Below are positions 17,115-25,655 of a stretch of 64,000 nt of DNA, one piece after another. The notes under the pieces are model-generated. The model was given only the letters and a program-made list of their open reading frames with translations. It had not been told where the DNA came from and searched no databases. The position numbers were made by a program, and so were the translations under genes. Every line of letters starts with the position of its first letter. Within the stretch, counting starts at the first letter, position 1. This stretch comes from Actinoplanes sp. NBRC 103695 (GTDB lineage: Bacteria > Actinomycetota > Actinomycetes > Mycobacteriales > Micromonosporaceae), in the NCBI RefSeq assembly GCF_030269485.1, contig NZ_BSTL01000029.1, forward strand, positions 57,634 to 121,633, written 5' to 3'.

Positions 17115-18950
17115 TCAGTCGAGGGGGACTTCCGTACGCCAGTCCAGCTCCTCCCTCCACTCGGGCTGATCCGCCTTCTCCAGCAGGAATCCGCCGAGCG
17201 CGAGCACGTCGATGTTCGTCCGCATGAAGCACGTGTACGCCTCGTGCGGCGTGTTCACGATGGGTTCGCCGCGCACGTTGAACGACGTGTTCACCACGAC
17301 GCTGCTGCCGGTCTCCTGTTTCAGCGCGACCAGCAGCCGGTGGTACGCGGGATTGTCCCGCTCCCGGACCGTCTGCACGCGCGCGGAGCAGTCCACGTGG
17401 GTGACCGCCGGAATCGTCGACCGGGGGACCTTGAGCAGGTCGAGACCGGTCAGGCCGGAGTCCGCCTCGACCGCGAGCCGGGCCGCCTCGGCGACCGGCG
17501 CGACCACGAGCATGTACGGGCTGTCCTGCGGAAGGTCGAAGAAGTCCTTCGCGTCGTCGGCCAGCACCGACGGGGCGAACGGCCGGAACGACTCCCGGAA
17601 CTTGATCTTCAGGTTCATCACCGACTGGGTCCGCGGATCGCGCGGGTCGCCGAGGATCGACCGGGCGCCGAGCGCACGTGGGCCGAACTCCATCCGGCCC
17701 TGGAACCAGCCCACCACCTTGCCCGCCGCGATCGCCCGGGCGACCTCGGCCGGCAGCTCGGCCGGACCGAGCCGCCGGTGCGGGATCCCGCCCGCGGCCA
17801 GGTAATCGGCGATCTGGTCGTCGCTGTACGCGGGCCCCAGCAACGATCCGGACATGGCGTCGAGCCCGGTGCCGAGATGCGTGCGGCCGGCGCCCCGGTC
17901 GGCCGCCAGCGCGAGCGCCGCGCCCAGCGCGCCGCCGGCGTCGCCCGCCGCGGGCTGGACCCAGATCTCGTCGAAGAGCGACCCGGCGGCGATCTTCCCG
18001 TTGGCGACGCAGTTCAGGGCGACGCCTCCGGCCATGCAGAGACGGGACTCGCCGGTCCGTTCGCGAGCCGTCCGCGCGAGCTTGACCACGACCTCCTCGG
18101 TGACCAGCTGCACCGAGGCCGCCAGGTCGAACTCGCGCCGGGTGAGCTCGCCCTCGGGCTCCCGGCGCGCGCCGCCGAACAGCTTCTCGAAGCCGCGGCC
18201 GGTCATCACCTGCCCGCGCAGGAACTCGAAGTAGCGCATGTTCAGGCGGAAGGAGCCGTCGGGCTTGACGTCGATGAGCTTCTCGCGGATCAAGCCGGCG
18301 TACCGGGGCTCGCCGTAGGGCGCGAGGCCCATCAGCTTGTACTCCCCGGAGTCCACCTTGAACCCGCAGAAGTAGGTGAAGGCGGAGTAGAGCATGCCCA
18401 GCGAGTGCGGGAACCGGATCTCGGCCACCGGTTCCAGCCGGGAACCCCGGCCGTGCCAGAGCGAGGTGGTCGCCCATTCGCCGACGCCGTCGATGCAGAG
18501 GACGGCGGCCGACTCGTACGGCCCGGCGAGGAACGCCGACGCCGCGTGCGACTCATGATGCCGCCGGGCGCTGATCTCCGGCACCGGGCCCAGGCCGAGA
18601 CCCTCGAGCTCGTGGCGGACGACGTCGAGGACCCGCCGCTTCGATTTCCACCAGCCGGGCAGAGTGTCCTGGAACGAGGCCAGCCCGAACGGGACGGCGC
18701 CCAGATAGGTGGCGAGGACCCGGCGGAACTTCAGCGCGGGGTCCTCGTAGTAGGCGATCGCCGATACGTCCGCGAGCGTGGCGCCGGCCTCCCCGAGCGC
18801 GTACGCGACGGCCTGGGCCGGGAAGGCCGGATCGTGGCGGCGGCGGGTGAAGCGTTCCTCCTGCGCGGCCGCGACGATCCGGCCGTCGGAGACGAGCGCC
18901 GCCGCGCTGTCGTGGTAGTAGGCGGAGATTCCGAGGACCAGGTCAGGCAT
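17115..18950 (-). CDS. O-carbamoyltransferase (NodU/CmcH/SxtI family)
   Basis: A 611-aa enzyme that moves a carbamoyl group from carbamoyl phosphate, through carbamoyl-AMP, to a hydroxyl. The N-terminal Kae1-like domain starts with LGISAYYHDSAAALV, and the catalytic His region is ARRHHESHAASAFL near residue 130. The C-terminal YrdC-like carbamoyl-adenylate domain has QGRMEFGPRALGARSILGDP near residue 425 and NTSFNVRGEPIV near 555. The length is typical. It follows the haem-oxygenase-like gene by 14 bp and precedes the 41-aa SxtJ-like ORF. It implies a carbamate on a hydroxyl of the product or of a building block. Confidence 0.93.
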   Translation of the reverse strand: MPDLVLGISAYYHDSAAALVSDGRIVAAAQEERFTRRRHDPAFPAQAVAYALGEAGATLADVSAIAYYEDPALKFRRVLATYLGAVPFGLASFQDTLPGWWKSKRRVLDVVRHELEGLGLGPVPEISARRHHESHAASAFLAGPYESAAVLCIDGVGEWATTSLWHGRGSRLEPVAEIRFPHSLGMLYSAFTYFCGFKVDSGEYKLMGLAPYGEPRYAGLIREKLIDVKPDGSFRLNMRYFEFLRGQVMTGRGFEKLFGGARREPEGELTRREFDLAASVQLVTEEVVVKLARTARERTGESRLCMAGGVALNCVANGKIAAGSLFDEIWVQPAAGDAGGALGAALALAADRGAGRTHLGTGLDAMSGSLLGPAYSDDQIADYLAAGGIPHRRLGPAELPAEVARAIAAGKVVGWFQGRMEFGPRALGARSILGDPRDPRTQSVMNLKIKFRESFRPFAPSVLADDAKDFFDLPQDSPYMLVVAPVAEAARLAVEADSGLTGLDLLKVPRSTIPAVTHVDCSARVQTVRERDNPAYHRLLVALKQETGSSVVVNTSFNVRGEPIVNTPHEAYTCFMRTNIDVLALGGFLLEKADQPEWREELDWRTEVPLD

Positions 18951-18964
18951 GCGATGACCTCACT

Positions 18965-21064
18965 TCATGCTCGGCGAGCCGCGGTGCGAGCCCAGAATCC
19001 GGACGGCGGGTTGAGCGACCGGTACCCGGTCCGGATCCGTTCCCAGACCTCCGCCCGAGCCGCGGGCGCCTGCTGCGTCAGGTATCCGTCGATGGCGTCG
19101 GCCGCCCAGGCGGAGTGCCCGGTCGCGACGTTGTCGATCGTGTTGTGGATGTCGACGAACAGGGTGCTGAAGCCGTACTCCCGGAGGGACTGCCTGGCCC
19201 GGCGGTAGCTCCCGCCGACACCGGACAGCTCCATCGCCAGGTTCAGGCCGAGGATCTCCGCCTCGAAGGTGCGCGGGAACCGGCCGACCGCCAGCCAGTA
19301 GACGGGCAGTTCGAACGACTGGTCCCACAGGTCGGGCCAGGCAGCGAACTCCGGTGACCGGGTCGGCGGCAGGTCGATGCCCATGTCCTTCAGGGCGTCG
19401 CGGAAGATCAGCGGGTGGTTCAGGTTCAGCTCGCCGTTCCCGAGCTCGTCCCAGTAGGTCTCGAACAGGAAGTGGCCGCGCTCGGTGGAGGCGAGCTGGT
19501 AGTCGGTGTAACCGGACAGCCAGGCGCCGTCGATCAGGGTGGTCGGCGCCAGTTGCAGCGTCGAGTCGATCACGTCGGCGCGTCTGGGCAGGGCCACGCC
19601 CTGGTCGTGCTGGAAGTCGTCGTTGTGCAGGTCGTGCTGGTCGAGCAGCCAGGGCCGCAGCCCGCCGGCCGGTGGCTCGGCAGGCAGGGCGGGATCCGAC
19701 GAGTTCATGCCGAAGCGGGAGCGGGCGAGCCACTCCTCGACGTAGCGAAGCGCGTATCGCCGGGTGGCCGGGGTCATGGCGCGCCGCATCAGGTACGTGT
19801 ACGCCTGCCGCAGATCCGCCGGGGCGCGGCCGGTGTCCGTCTCCGGGACCGTCCGCAGCCTGATCCGCCGAGGCTGGTGGGCCGGCGGCTTCAATGCCGC
19901 CCGCTCTCCGGGATCGGCCGGCAGCGCGTCGATCCACCGGTTGATGGTGTCCACGTCCTCGTCCGGGAACACCCGGAACATCGGTCCCCGCTCCGACAGC
20001 AGCCGGCCGGTCAGACTGCTCGCCCCGGACCGGCCGGGCCGGATGATGCGGCTGCCGGCCAGCACGGCCAGGAACGGGACCGGGTCGGTGCACGCCTCGG
20101 TCAGCCACTCCTTCAACGGCCGGCCCTCCACCACGTACCGGCCGTGGTAGGACGACGCCTCCCGGGCCCGGGACCGCACCAGCTCGGCCATCTCGAAGGC
20201 CGGGTCGCGCGCGGCGTCGAGCTCCTGGTAGGTCTCGTCGCACCAGTCCCGCAGCGCGTCGAAGGCCCAGGCGAATCCTCGGTCGATCGCGGTCGCGCCG
20301 GGCGGGCCGGCTCCTTCGGCGAACGCGGCCGCCACGGCCCGGGCGTCCTCGACCGCGGGCGCCCGGTCCGAGGTGCGCGCGAGGCCCGGATCAAGCGCCG
20401 TCCAGTCGGCCACGTGCGGCAGCCGGCTCCGGACGCCGTCGAGCGGCGGGAGCACGCCGGCCTCGCGCAGGCACAGATCGAGACCGATGATCTCGCCCTG
20501 GTAGACCTCCGGGTGCCGGCTCATCGTCAGCGCGATCGCCGGGAGGTAGAACGACTGGTCGGCGATCCGGCGGTCCTGCGCCAGGTGACTCGCCGGGTGG
20601 GCGTGCACCGCCACGCGGAGGTGCTGCATCAGGGAGAGGTACGCGCTGCCCCGCGACGCCCGTGGATGTCCGGCGCCGACGTCGGCGGCGAACAGCATGA
20701 GCAACCCCATGGAGATCGCTTCCTCGAAGTTCCCCGGCTCACTCATCCACTGCAGCCAGGCCCCCGACAGCGACGCGAGGGGCGCACAGGCCAGGGCCGC
20801 CCGGCGCATGAGCACGCCGGCGCAGCCCTCGCTCTCGGCGGTGTCGAACAGCGCGGCGAAGCGGGTCCGCTCGGCGGCCGCCCACTCCCGGACCGCCGGG
20901 CCGAGGGCGGCCACCGCGGAGAGGGGGACGCGGTCGAGCTCCGCCACGATCGCGGGCCGGAGAGCGTCGGGATGAGGCGAGCTCTCCGGGTCGCAGGCAC
21001 GCGCGAACACCGTCTGGATCGGCAACGCCGCCGGATCGTCAGAACATCGGGTAGATGGAATCAT
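18965..21064 (-). CDS. Double haem-oxygenase-like di-iron oxidase (HDO)
   Basis: A 699-aa protein of the iron-containing redox enzyme (HDO) group, the fold of BesC, UndA and the SznF central domain, which use a di-iron centre for N-oxygenation, C-C cleavage or desaturation. The C-terminal half (about 430-699) has the expected ligand-bearing segments: FETYWDELGNGELNLNH, EAEILGLNL and DIHNTIDNVATGH. The N-terminal half (about 90-310) repeats the pattern, with DQSFYLP and GEIIGLDL matching DQSFELP and AEILGLNL, but lacks the His-rich segment. I read it as a tandem duplication with one dead copy. The start ATG 21064 follows AGGAGGA and lies inside the 28-aa ORF. Confidence 0.8.
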   Translation of the reverse strand: MIPSTRCSDDPAALPIQTVFARACDPESSPHPDALRPAIVAELDRVPLSAVAALGPAVREWAAAERTRFAALFDTAESEGCAGVLMRRAALACAPLASLSGAWLQWMSEPGNFEEAISMGLLMLFAADVGAGHPRASRGSAYLSLMQHLRVAVHAHPASHLAQDRRIADQSFYLPAIALTMSRHPEVYQGEIIGLDLCLREAGVLPPLDGVRSRLPHVADWTALDPGLARTSDRAPAVEDARAVAAAFAEGAGPPGATAIDRGFAWAFDALRDWCDETYQELDAARDPAFEMAELVRSRAREASSYHGRYVVEGRPLKEWLTEACTDPVPFLAVLAGSRIIRPGRSGASSLTGRLLSERGPMFRVFPDEDVDTINRWIDALPADPGERAALKPPAHQPRRIRLRTVPETDTGRAPADLRQAYTYLMRRAMTPATRRYALRYVEEWLARSRFGMNSSDPALPAEPPAGGLRPWLLDQHDLHNDDFQHDQGVALPRRADVIDSTLQLAPTTLIDGAWLSGYTDYQLASTERGHFLFETYWDELGNGELNLNHPLIFRDALKDMGIDLPPTRSPEFAAWPDLWDQSFELPVYWLAVGRFPRTFEAEILGLNLAMELSGVGGSYRRARQSLREYGFSTLFVDIHNTIDNVATGHSAWAADAIDGYLTQQAPAARAEVWERIRTGYRSLNPPSGFWARTAARRA

Positions 21065-21125
21065 CGCGCTTCCTCCTCTGCTTGCGTCGAAAAAACCGGG
21101 CCATCACTCGCCGCAGAAATGCCAC
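21039..21125 (-). CDS. 28-aa DUF5989/SxtK-like microprotein
   Basis: A 28-codon ORF starts at GTG 21125 with a very strong ribosome site (GGGGAGGTGAGG) just upstream. It begins 19 bp after the SGNH hydrolase stop and overlaps the start of the HDO gene by 26 bp in another frame. The peptide begins with AFLRRVMARFFRRKQRRKR and ends DDSIYPMF. The F-L-R start, the basic stretch and the I-Y-x-x-F end resemble DUF5989 proteins such as SxtK beside carbamoyltransferases, but the hydrophobic middle is missing. It may be a real microprotein, or an upstream ORF that couples translation of the HDO. Confidence 0.55.
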   Translation of the reverse strand: MAFLRRVMARFFRRKQRRKRDDSIYPMF

Positions 21126-21144
21126 GGTGACCTCACCTCCCCTC

Positions 21145-22248
21145 TCAACTCAGCTCGAGGCTCTCGGCCAGCAGCCCCGCGGTGATGTCGTAGCCGTTGT
21201 CGTTGAGATGCCCGCGATCGACGAAGAGCCAGTCCGACGGACCGGTCGCCGCGGCGAGCCGCGACACCATGTCGACGAACGGCACGCCCTTGCGCTCGCA
21301 GGCCGCGGCCAGGGCCGACGCGTAGGCGGCGCCGGTCGCGATGCTGCCTACCTCGCCGTACCGGTCCTCCCAGGTGCCGTACTCGGAGAATTCGTCGAAC
21401 TCGTCGAACAGCAGCTTCTCCTGGGGCGACGGCTTCTCCCGGAGCCAGGTCGCGAGGGGCTGCAGCACGAAGCTGACCCGGGCGCCGGTCGCGGCGGCCA
21501 GCACGAGCCAGCTGTCGAGGTGCCGCACCGTGAGGTCGACGGCGGACTCGATCACCGTCGACATGGGCGCGCGGACCTCCATGCCGGCCGATCGTGCCGC
21601 GGTCGCCGGCTGCTTCGGACCGGTCCGCCAGCGTGGGCCCTTGACCGGCTTCGCGTACCGCTTCCGCAGCTCCTGCATCTTCTCGAAGTACTCGTTGCAG
21701 AAGTAGAACGCGCCCTGCCCGTGCAGCTCCAGATCGGTGATCTGCGCCATGATCAGGTTGTTGAAGCCGCTGAAGATGACGATCTCGTCGATCGGCGGCA
21801 GCAGGTGCCGGTACAGCGTGTACAACACCAGCTCCTGTGTGGAGTTGAAGTACGGCGCGCCGAAGTTCAGCCAGGGCCGCGACGGCGCGTGCTTCATCCA
21901 GAGCCGGGAGGCGAGCGTGGTGCCGTCGCCGGTGGCGCCGAAGCCCAGCGTCCCCGAGCCGCCGACCAGCAGGCGGATCGGCCCGTCGAGCCGCTCCGAG
22001 CCCACCGACGCCTGCGTGCCCGGGCCGTGCGACATGCGGAATCCGTACTGGTCGGTGTTGATGGTGGCGGATCGGAAATTCGGCCGATTGAAATACATCA
22101 GATAGGGGAGATAGACCATTTCCCCGCGGTCCAGGAATTCAAGATATTCCGCCGTCTGGGGAGTCAACAGGTCGCTCTGCCGTACCAAGACGGGGCCTCC
22201 TTCGATCGAACCATCGAAGAGAAACGTATCCCCGGGTGATTGGTGCAC
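21145..22248 (-). CDS. SGNH/GDSL hydrolase-like protein
   Basis: A 367-aa protein starting at GTG 22248 with CAGGGA upstream. SGNH blocks are visible: LLVGGSGTLGFGATGDGTT near residue 92 (block I), VIFSGFNNL near 157 (Gly-x-Asn block) and VDRGHLNDNGYD near 348 (Asp-x-x-His block). No signal peptide is seen, so it is cytoplasmic. SGNH proteins are esterases, lipases or acyl hydrolases. In the saxitoxin cluster a GDSL protein (SxtL) accompanies carbamoyltransferase SxtI, and the same association here suggests a linked role. It is the first gene of the minus-strand carbamoylation operon, divergent from the GNAT gene. Confidence 0.8.
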   Translation of the reverse strand: MHQSPGDTFLFDGSIEGGPVLVRQSDLLTPQTAEYLEFLDRGEMVYLPYLMYFNRPNFRSATINTDQYGFRMSHGPGTQASVGSERLDGPIRLLVGGSGTLGFGATGDGTTLASRLWMKHAPSRPWLNFGAPYFNSTQELVLYTLYRHLLPPIDEIVIFSGFNNLIMAQITDLELHGQGAFYFCNEYFEKMQELRKRYAKPVKGPRWRTGPKQPATAARSAGMEVRAPMSTVIESAVDLTVRHLDSWLVLAAATGARVSFVLQPLATWLREKPSPQEKLLFDEFDEFSEYGTWEDRYGEVGSIATGAAYASALAAACERKGVPFVDMVSRLAAATGPSDWLFVDRGHLNDNGYDITAGLLAESLELS

Positions 22249-22341
22249 GGTGTCCCTGAAATACGGGTCCGTCGACTCAATATGGACGGCCGTGTTAGTC
22301 TCGCAGACGCTTTTGATCCACTATGACCTCCTGGAGGCACG

Positions 22342-22830
22342 GTGACCGAGAAGGTGGCCGGGGGCGCGTCACTGCGACCTCTGCGCGAGGAAGACCTCCC
22401 GACGCTGTTCGAGATCCAGCTCGACGACACCGCCCAGCGGCTGGCGGCTTTCACCGACAAGACCGCCCACGATCGCGACGCCTACCTGGCCAAGTTCCGG
22501 AAGATCCTGGCCAACGACGAGATCACCAACCGGGTGATCGAGGTCGACGGCACGATCGTCGGCAGCGTCGCCGCCTTCCCGATCCAGGGCGACATGGAGG
22601 TCACGTACTGGATCCACCGGGACTGGTGGGGGCGGGGCGTGGCCTCCGCGGCCCTCGCCGGGCTGCTCGACGAGGTGACGGTACGGCCGGTGTTCGGCCG
22701 GGTCGCCGAGGACAACGCCGGCTCGGTCCGGGTGCTGGAACGCAACGGTTTCGTGCGCGTCGGCACCGATGAGGGGTTCTCCGAGGCACGTCAGGAGACC
22801 GTCACGGAGCTGGTTTTCAAACTGAATTGA
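22342..22830 (+). CDS. GNAT-family N-acetyltransferase
   Basis: A 162-aa acetyltransferase starting at GTG 22342 behind CTCCTGGAGG. It has the GNAT fold order: the N-terminal strand SLRPLREEDLP, the acetyl-CoA loop RDWWGRGVASAAL near residue 94 (R-x-x-G-x-G/A) and the terminal AEDNAGSVRVLERNGFVRVG pattern of the RimJ/RimL-like subgroup. It could acetylate a protein terminus, or inactivate the cluster product as self-resistance. The sequence cannot decide. It is a single-gene unit ending at an intrinsic terminator. Confidence 0.85.
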   Translation: MTEKVAGGASLRPLREEDLPTLFEIQLDDTAQRLAAFTDKTAHDRDAYLAKFRKILANDEITNRVIEVDGTIVGSVAAFPIQGDMEVTYWIHRDWWGRGVASAALAGLLDEVTVRPVFGRVAEDNAGSVRVLERNGFVRVGTDEGFSEARQETVTELVFKLN

Positions 22831-22847
22831 ATGGACCGCGTGGAAAT

Positions 22848-22880
22848 CCCGCACCCGAGTCATCGGGTGCGGGTTTTTTT
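22848..22880 (+). terminator. Rho-independent terminator
   Basis: CCCGCACCCGA pairs perfectly with TCGGGTGCGGG across a GTCA loop, followed by a run of seven T. It lies 18 bp after the GNAT stop codon. Confidence 0.95.
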
Positions 22881-22989
22881 ATTGCCATTTCAACCATGCG
22901 ATCACCGATGTCGCCGGTTCAGGTGACTGCGCCGTCTGCCGGGCCGCTGCCTATGTTCGATCGGACAGCAGCCGAACCGCAGGAAGGTG

Positions 22990-23964
22990 ATGGTGAACGT
23001 GGTCGACCGAAAGCCTCGGCGTTTCTGGCGCAACAGTCCGGCCGATGCGATCCTGCTCGGGATCTGCGTCGTGCAGTTCGCCGGCACGATCGCGCTGGCC
23101 GCGCTGACCCCGGCTGGGCTGTTGCCGCGGCTCGCCTCGGCGATCCTGGTCGCCGTCATGATGACGTACTCGTTGATCGTGGTCACGCACCTGTTCGTAC
23201 ACCAGCCGTGGTTTGCCGACGACCGGCTGAACTCGGTCATGTCGATGGTGAGCTCGGCCAATATCGCGCAGTCGGTGCAGGCGTACCACCTGAGCCACGT
23301 CCGTAACCACCACCGTTACAACAACGACCGCAAGCGCGACGGGACGACCGCCGATCTCAGCTCGACCTTCCGGTACAGCCAGGACGACGAGCACGCCCCC
23401 CTCCTGCGCTATCTGGCCTTCAGTCTCGTCGCGTCGATCCAGGATTACGCGATCACGGTGGCCTCGCTGGTCCGCCTGGGCGGAGTCGGTCCCGGGGAGG
23501 CCACGCTGCGGGACCTGGCCGCGCGGCATCCGGCCCGGCGGGCGGCCGAGCTCGGCCAGATCCGCTGGGACCGGCTCGCGCAGCTGGCCTTCACCGCGCT
23601 GCTCGCGGTCCTGTCCTGGCAATGGGTGCTGATGTGCTATCTGCCCGCGGTCGCGGTAGCGCTGACGCTGGTGAACGTCCAGAACTACTACCGGCACTTC
23701 GGCGCCGAGCCGGACAGCCGGTACGCGAACTCGGTGAGTCACTACGGCCGGCTGTACAACCGGCTGACCTTCAACGACGGATACCACCAGGAGCACCATC
23801 TGCGCCCCACGACGCACTGGAGCCGGCTTCCCGAGGTGGCGGAGCGGTACCAGGAGCAGCTCGACGAGGCCGGTCGCGTCGTGTCCCCGGTGCCGGCCGT
23901 GGTCGGGTTCCTGGACATCGGCCGCTCGGCCGAGCACTCACCGGCGACCCTGCCCGCCCGATGA
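22990..23964 (+). CDS. Membrane di-iron desaturase/hydroxylase (second copy)
   Basis: About 324 aa, with hydrophobic segments near residues 20-70 and 200-230 and fatty-acid-desaturase His boxes HLFVH, HLSHVRNHH and YHQEHH. The usual role is O2-dependent desaturation or hydroxylation at a membrane di-iron site. ATG 22990 and GTG 22987 are both close to GGAAGG. It overlaps the ornithine N-hydroxylase gene by ATGA, so it starts the operon that runs through the amidinotransferase, exporter and NRPS2/3. It may act on a building block rather than on lipid, which is inference. Confidence 0.78.
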   Translation: MVNVVDRKPRRFWRNSPADAILLGICVVQFAGTIALAALTPAGLLPRLASAILVAVMMTYSLIVVTHLFVHQPWFADDRLNSVMSMVSSANIAQSVQAYHLSHVRNHHRYNNDRKRDGTTADLSSTFRYSQDDEHAPLLRYLAFSLVASIQDYAITVASLVRLGGVGPGEATLRDLAARHPARRAAELGQIRWDRLAQLAFTALLAVLSWQWVLMCYLPAVAVALTLVNVQNYYRHFGAEPDSRYANSVSHYGRLYNRLTFNDGYHQEHHLRPTTHWSRLPEVAERYQEQLDEAGRVVSPVPAVVGFLDIGRSAEHSPATLPAR

Positions 23965-25655
23965 GCCCGGCCGGCGGGCGGGGCACCGCGGACGACCCGT
24001 ACGACGTGATCGGGCTGGGCTTCGGACCGTCCAACATCGCGCTCGCGATCGCCGCCCAGGAGATCGCACCGGATCGCAGCTGCCTGTTCCTGGAGCGGTC
24101 CCCGGACACGCGCTGGCACGAGGGCATGCTCATCGACGGCGCCCGGATGCAGATCTCCTTCCTCAAGGATCTGGTGTCGCTGCGCAACCTGGCCAGCCCG
24201 TTCACGTTCCTGCAGTACGAGAAGGCCAAGGGGCGGCTGGAGAAGTTCGTCAACCTGGCCGAGTTCCGGCCGACCCGGCTGGAATTCCAGGACTACCTGC
24301 GGTGGGTCGCCGCCCAGTTCTCCGGCGTGGTCCGCTATCGCACCGCGGTCCGCGAGGTGACCCCGGTCCGTGACGACGACGGCGCCCTGTCGCTGTTCCG
24401 GGTCACCGCGGCCGACACCGCGAGCGGCGAGATCGTCGAGTACCACGCCCGGAACCTGGTGCACGCGCTCGGCGGCGTGCCCCGCGTGCCGGAGACCGTG
24501 ACGACCGGCCCGACCGTGGTGCACTCCAGCGCGTTCCTGTCCACGATCCCGAAGACCTTCACCGACCACGAGCGCGACTGGGAGTTCGTGGTGGCCGGCG
24601 ACGGGCAGAGTGCCGGCGAGATCGCCTACTACCTGCTGGACCGGTACCGCAACGCCGGTGTCCACCTCGTCCTGCCCGGGTACTCGCTGCGTGCCACCGA
24701 CAACAACCCGTTCGCCAACGAGCAGTTCTTCGAGGCCAACGCCGACGACTTCCAGGCCCGCGACGAGGCCAACCGGCGCGACTACGCGGGCAGCCTGCGG
24801 ACGACCAACTACGGCGTGGTCGAGGAGGGCTTCCTCGACGAGTTGTACCGGCTGGTCTACGCCGACGAGGTCCGCGGCCGGACCCGGTTCGTGGTGCACG
24901 ACGGCTCCCGGCTGACCCGGGCCGAGGACGACGGCGCGGGCGTCCGGATCGGGGTCGACAGCCGCTTCGGGCGTGGTTCGTCCGAGCTGCGCGCCGACGG
25001 CCTCGTACTGGCCACCGGTTACCGCCGGGAACTCGACCCGGCGATGTACGGCGACGTCCTGCCCTACCTGCGGACCGACGCCGCCGGGCGGCCGGTGGTC
25101 TCCCGGGAGCATCGGGTGTGCACCACCGGGGAGCTGGCCTGCGGCCTGTACGTGCAGGGCTTCGCCGAGGCGACCCACGGGCTCGGCGACACCCTGCTGT
25201 CGCTGCTGCCGTTCCGGTCCAAGCAGATCATCACGGCCATCGCCAAGGACGGCGGGTCGCTGGCCCGCACGTTCTCGCCGGCCCAGGACGACACCGCGAC
25301 GTTGCTGGAGCTGATCGAACGGTGCGGCTCCGGGACGCTGGTCAGCGCCGGCCCGGGCGAGTTCCCGTCGGCCACCCGGCTGCCGCTGGTGCTGGATCGA
25401 GGCCGAGGCCGCCACGGCGTCCTGTTCGGACAGCTGGACCGGGCCGATCCGCGGCTGGCCGCGCTGACCGGCGGCAAGGTGCTGGCGGTGTTCCGGCCGG
25501 ACGTCACCCGAGCCGGGACACCCGCGTCGATCGACGTCCGCGGCGGCCTGCGACTGGTCACCGACCAGGACCGGTGCCCCGGCGGCGCGGTCGGGCTGGA
25601 GATCGAGATCGAGGCGCTGTCCGCGGACCGGACCGAGAGCGAGAGGCAGTCATGA
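23961..25655 (+). CDS. L-ornithine N5-monooxygenase with C-terminal PaiB-like remnant
   Basis: Flavin-dependent N-hydroxylase of the KtzI/PvdA family, 564 aa. The FAD motif is GLGFGPSNIALA near residue 18, the NADPH motif is VVAGDGQSAGE near 213, and the end of the family is LATGYRREL plus the GLGDTLLSLLPFR region near 420. The product N5-hydroxyornithine is the substrate of piperazate synthase (KtzT), present at 39265-39933. Relatives are near 430 aa. The extra residues, about 454-564, look like a truncated PaiB/KtzT split-barrel: SATRLPLVL and GQLDRADPRLAALTGGKVL match ASRIPALV and GHLNRANPHWKSLADG of the local KtzT, but with its His residues replaced. It is coupled to the desaturase and to MbtH. 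Confidence 0.88.
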   Translation: MSPAGGRGTADDPYDVIGLGFGPSNIALAIAAQEIAPDRSCLFLERSPDTRWHEGMLIDGARMQISFLKDLVSLRNLASPFTFLQYEKAKGRLEKFVNLAEFRPTRLEFQDYLRWVAAQFSGVVRYRTAVREVTPVRDDDGALSLFRVTAADTASGEIVEYHARNLVHALGGVPRVPETVTTGPTVVHSSAFLSTIPKTFTDHERDWEFVVAGDGQSAGEIAYYLLDRYRNAGVHLVLPGYSLRATDNNPFANEQFFEANADDFQARDEANRRDYAGSLRTTNYGVVEEGFLDELYRLVYADEVRGRTRFVVHDGSRLTRAEDDGAGVRIGVDSRFGRGSSELRADGLVLATGYRRELDPAMYGDVLPYLRTDAAGRPVVSREHRVCTTGELACGLYVQGFAEATHGLGDTLLSLLPFRSKQIITAIAKDGGSLARTFSPAQDDTATLLELIERCGSGTLVSAGPGEFPSATRLPLVLDRGRGRHGVLFGQLDRADPRLAALTGGKVLAVFRPDVTRAGTPASIDVRGGLRLVTDQDRCPGGAVGLEIEIEALSADRTESERQS

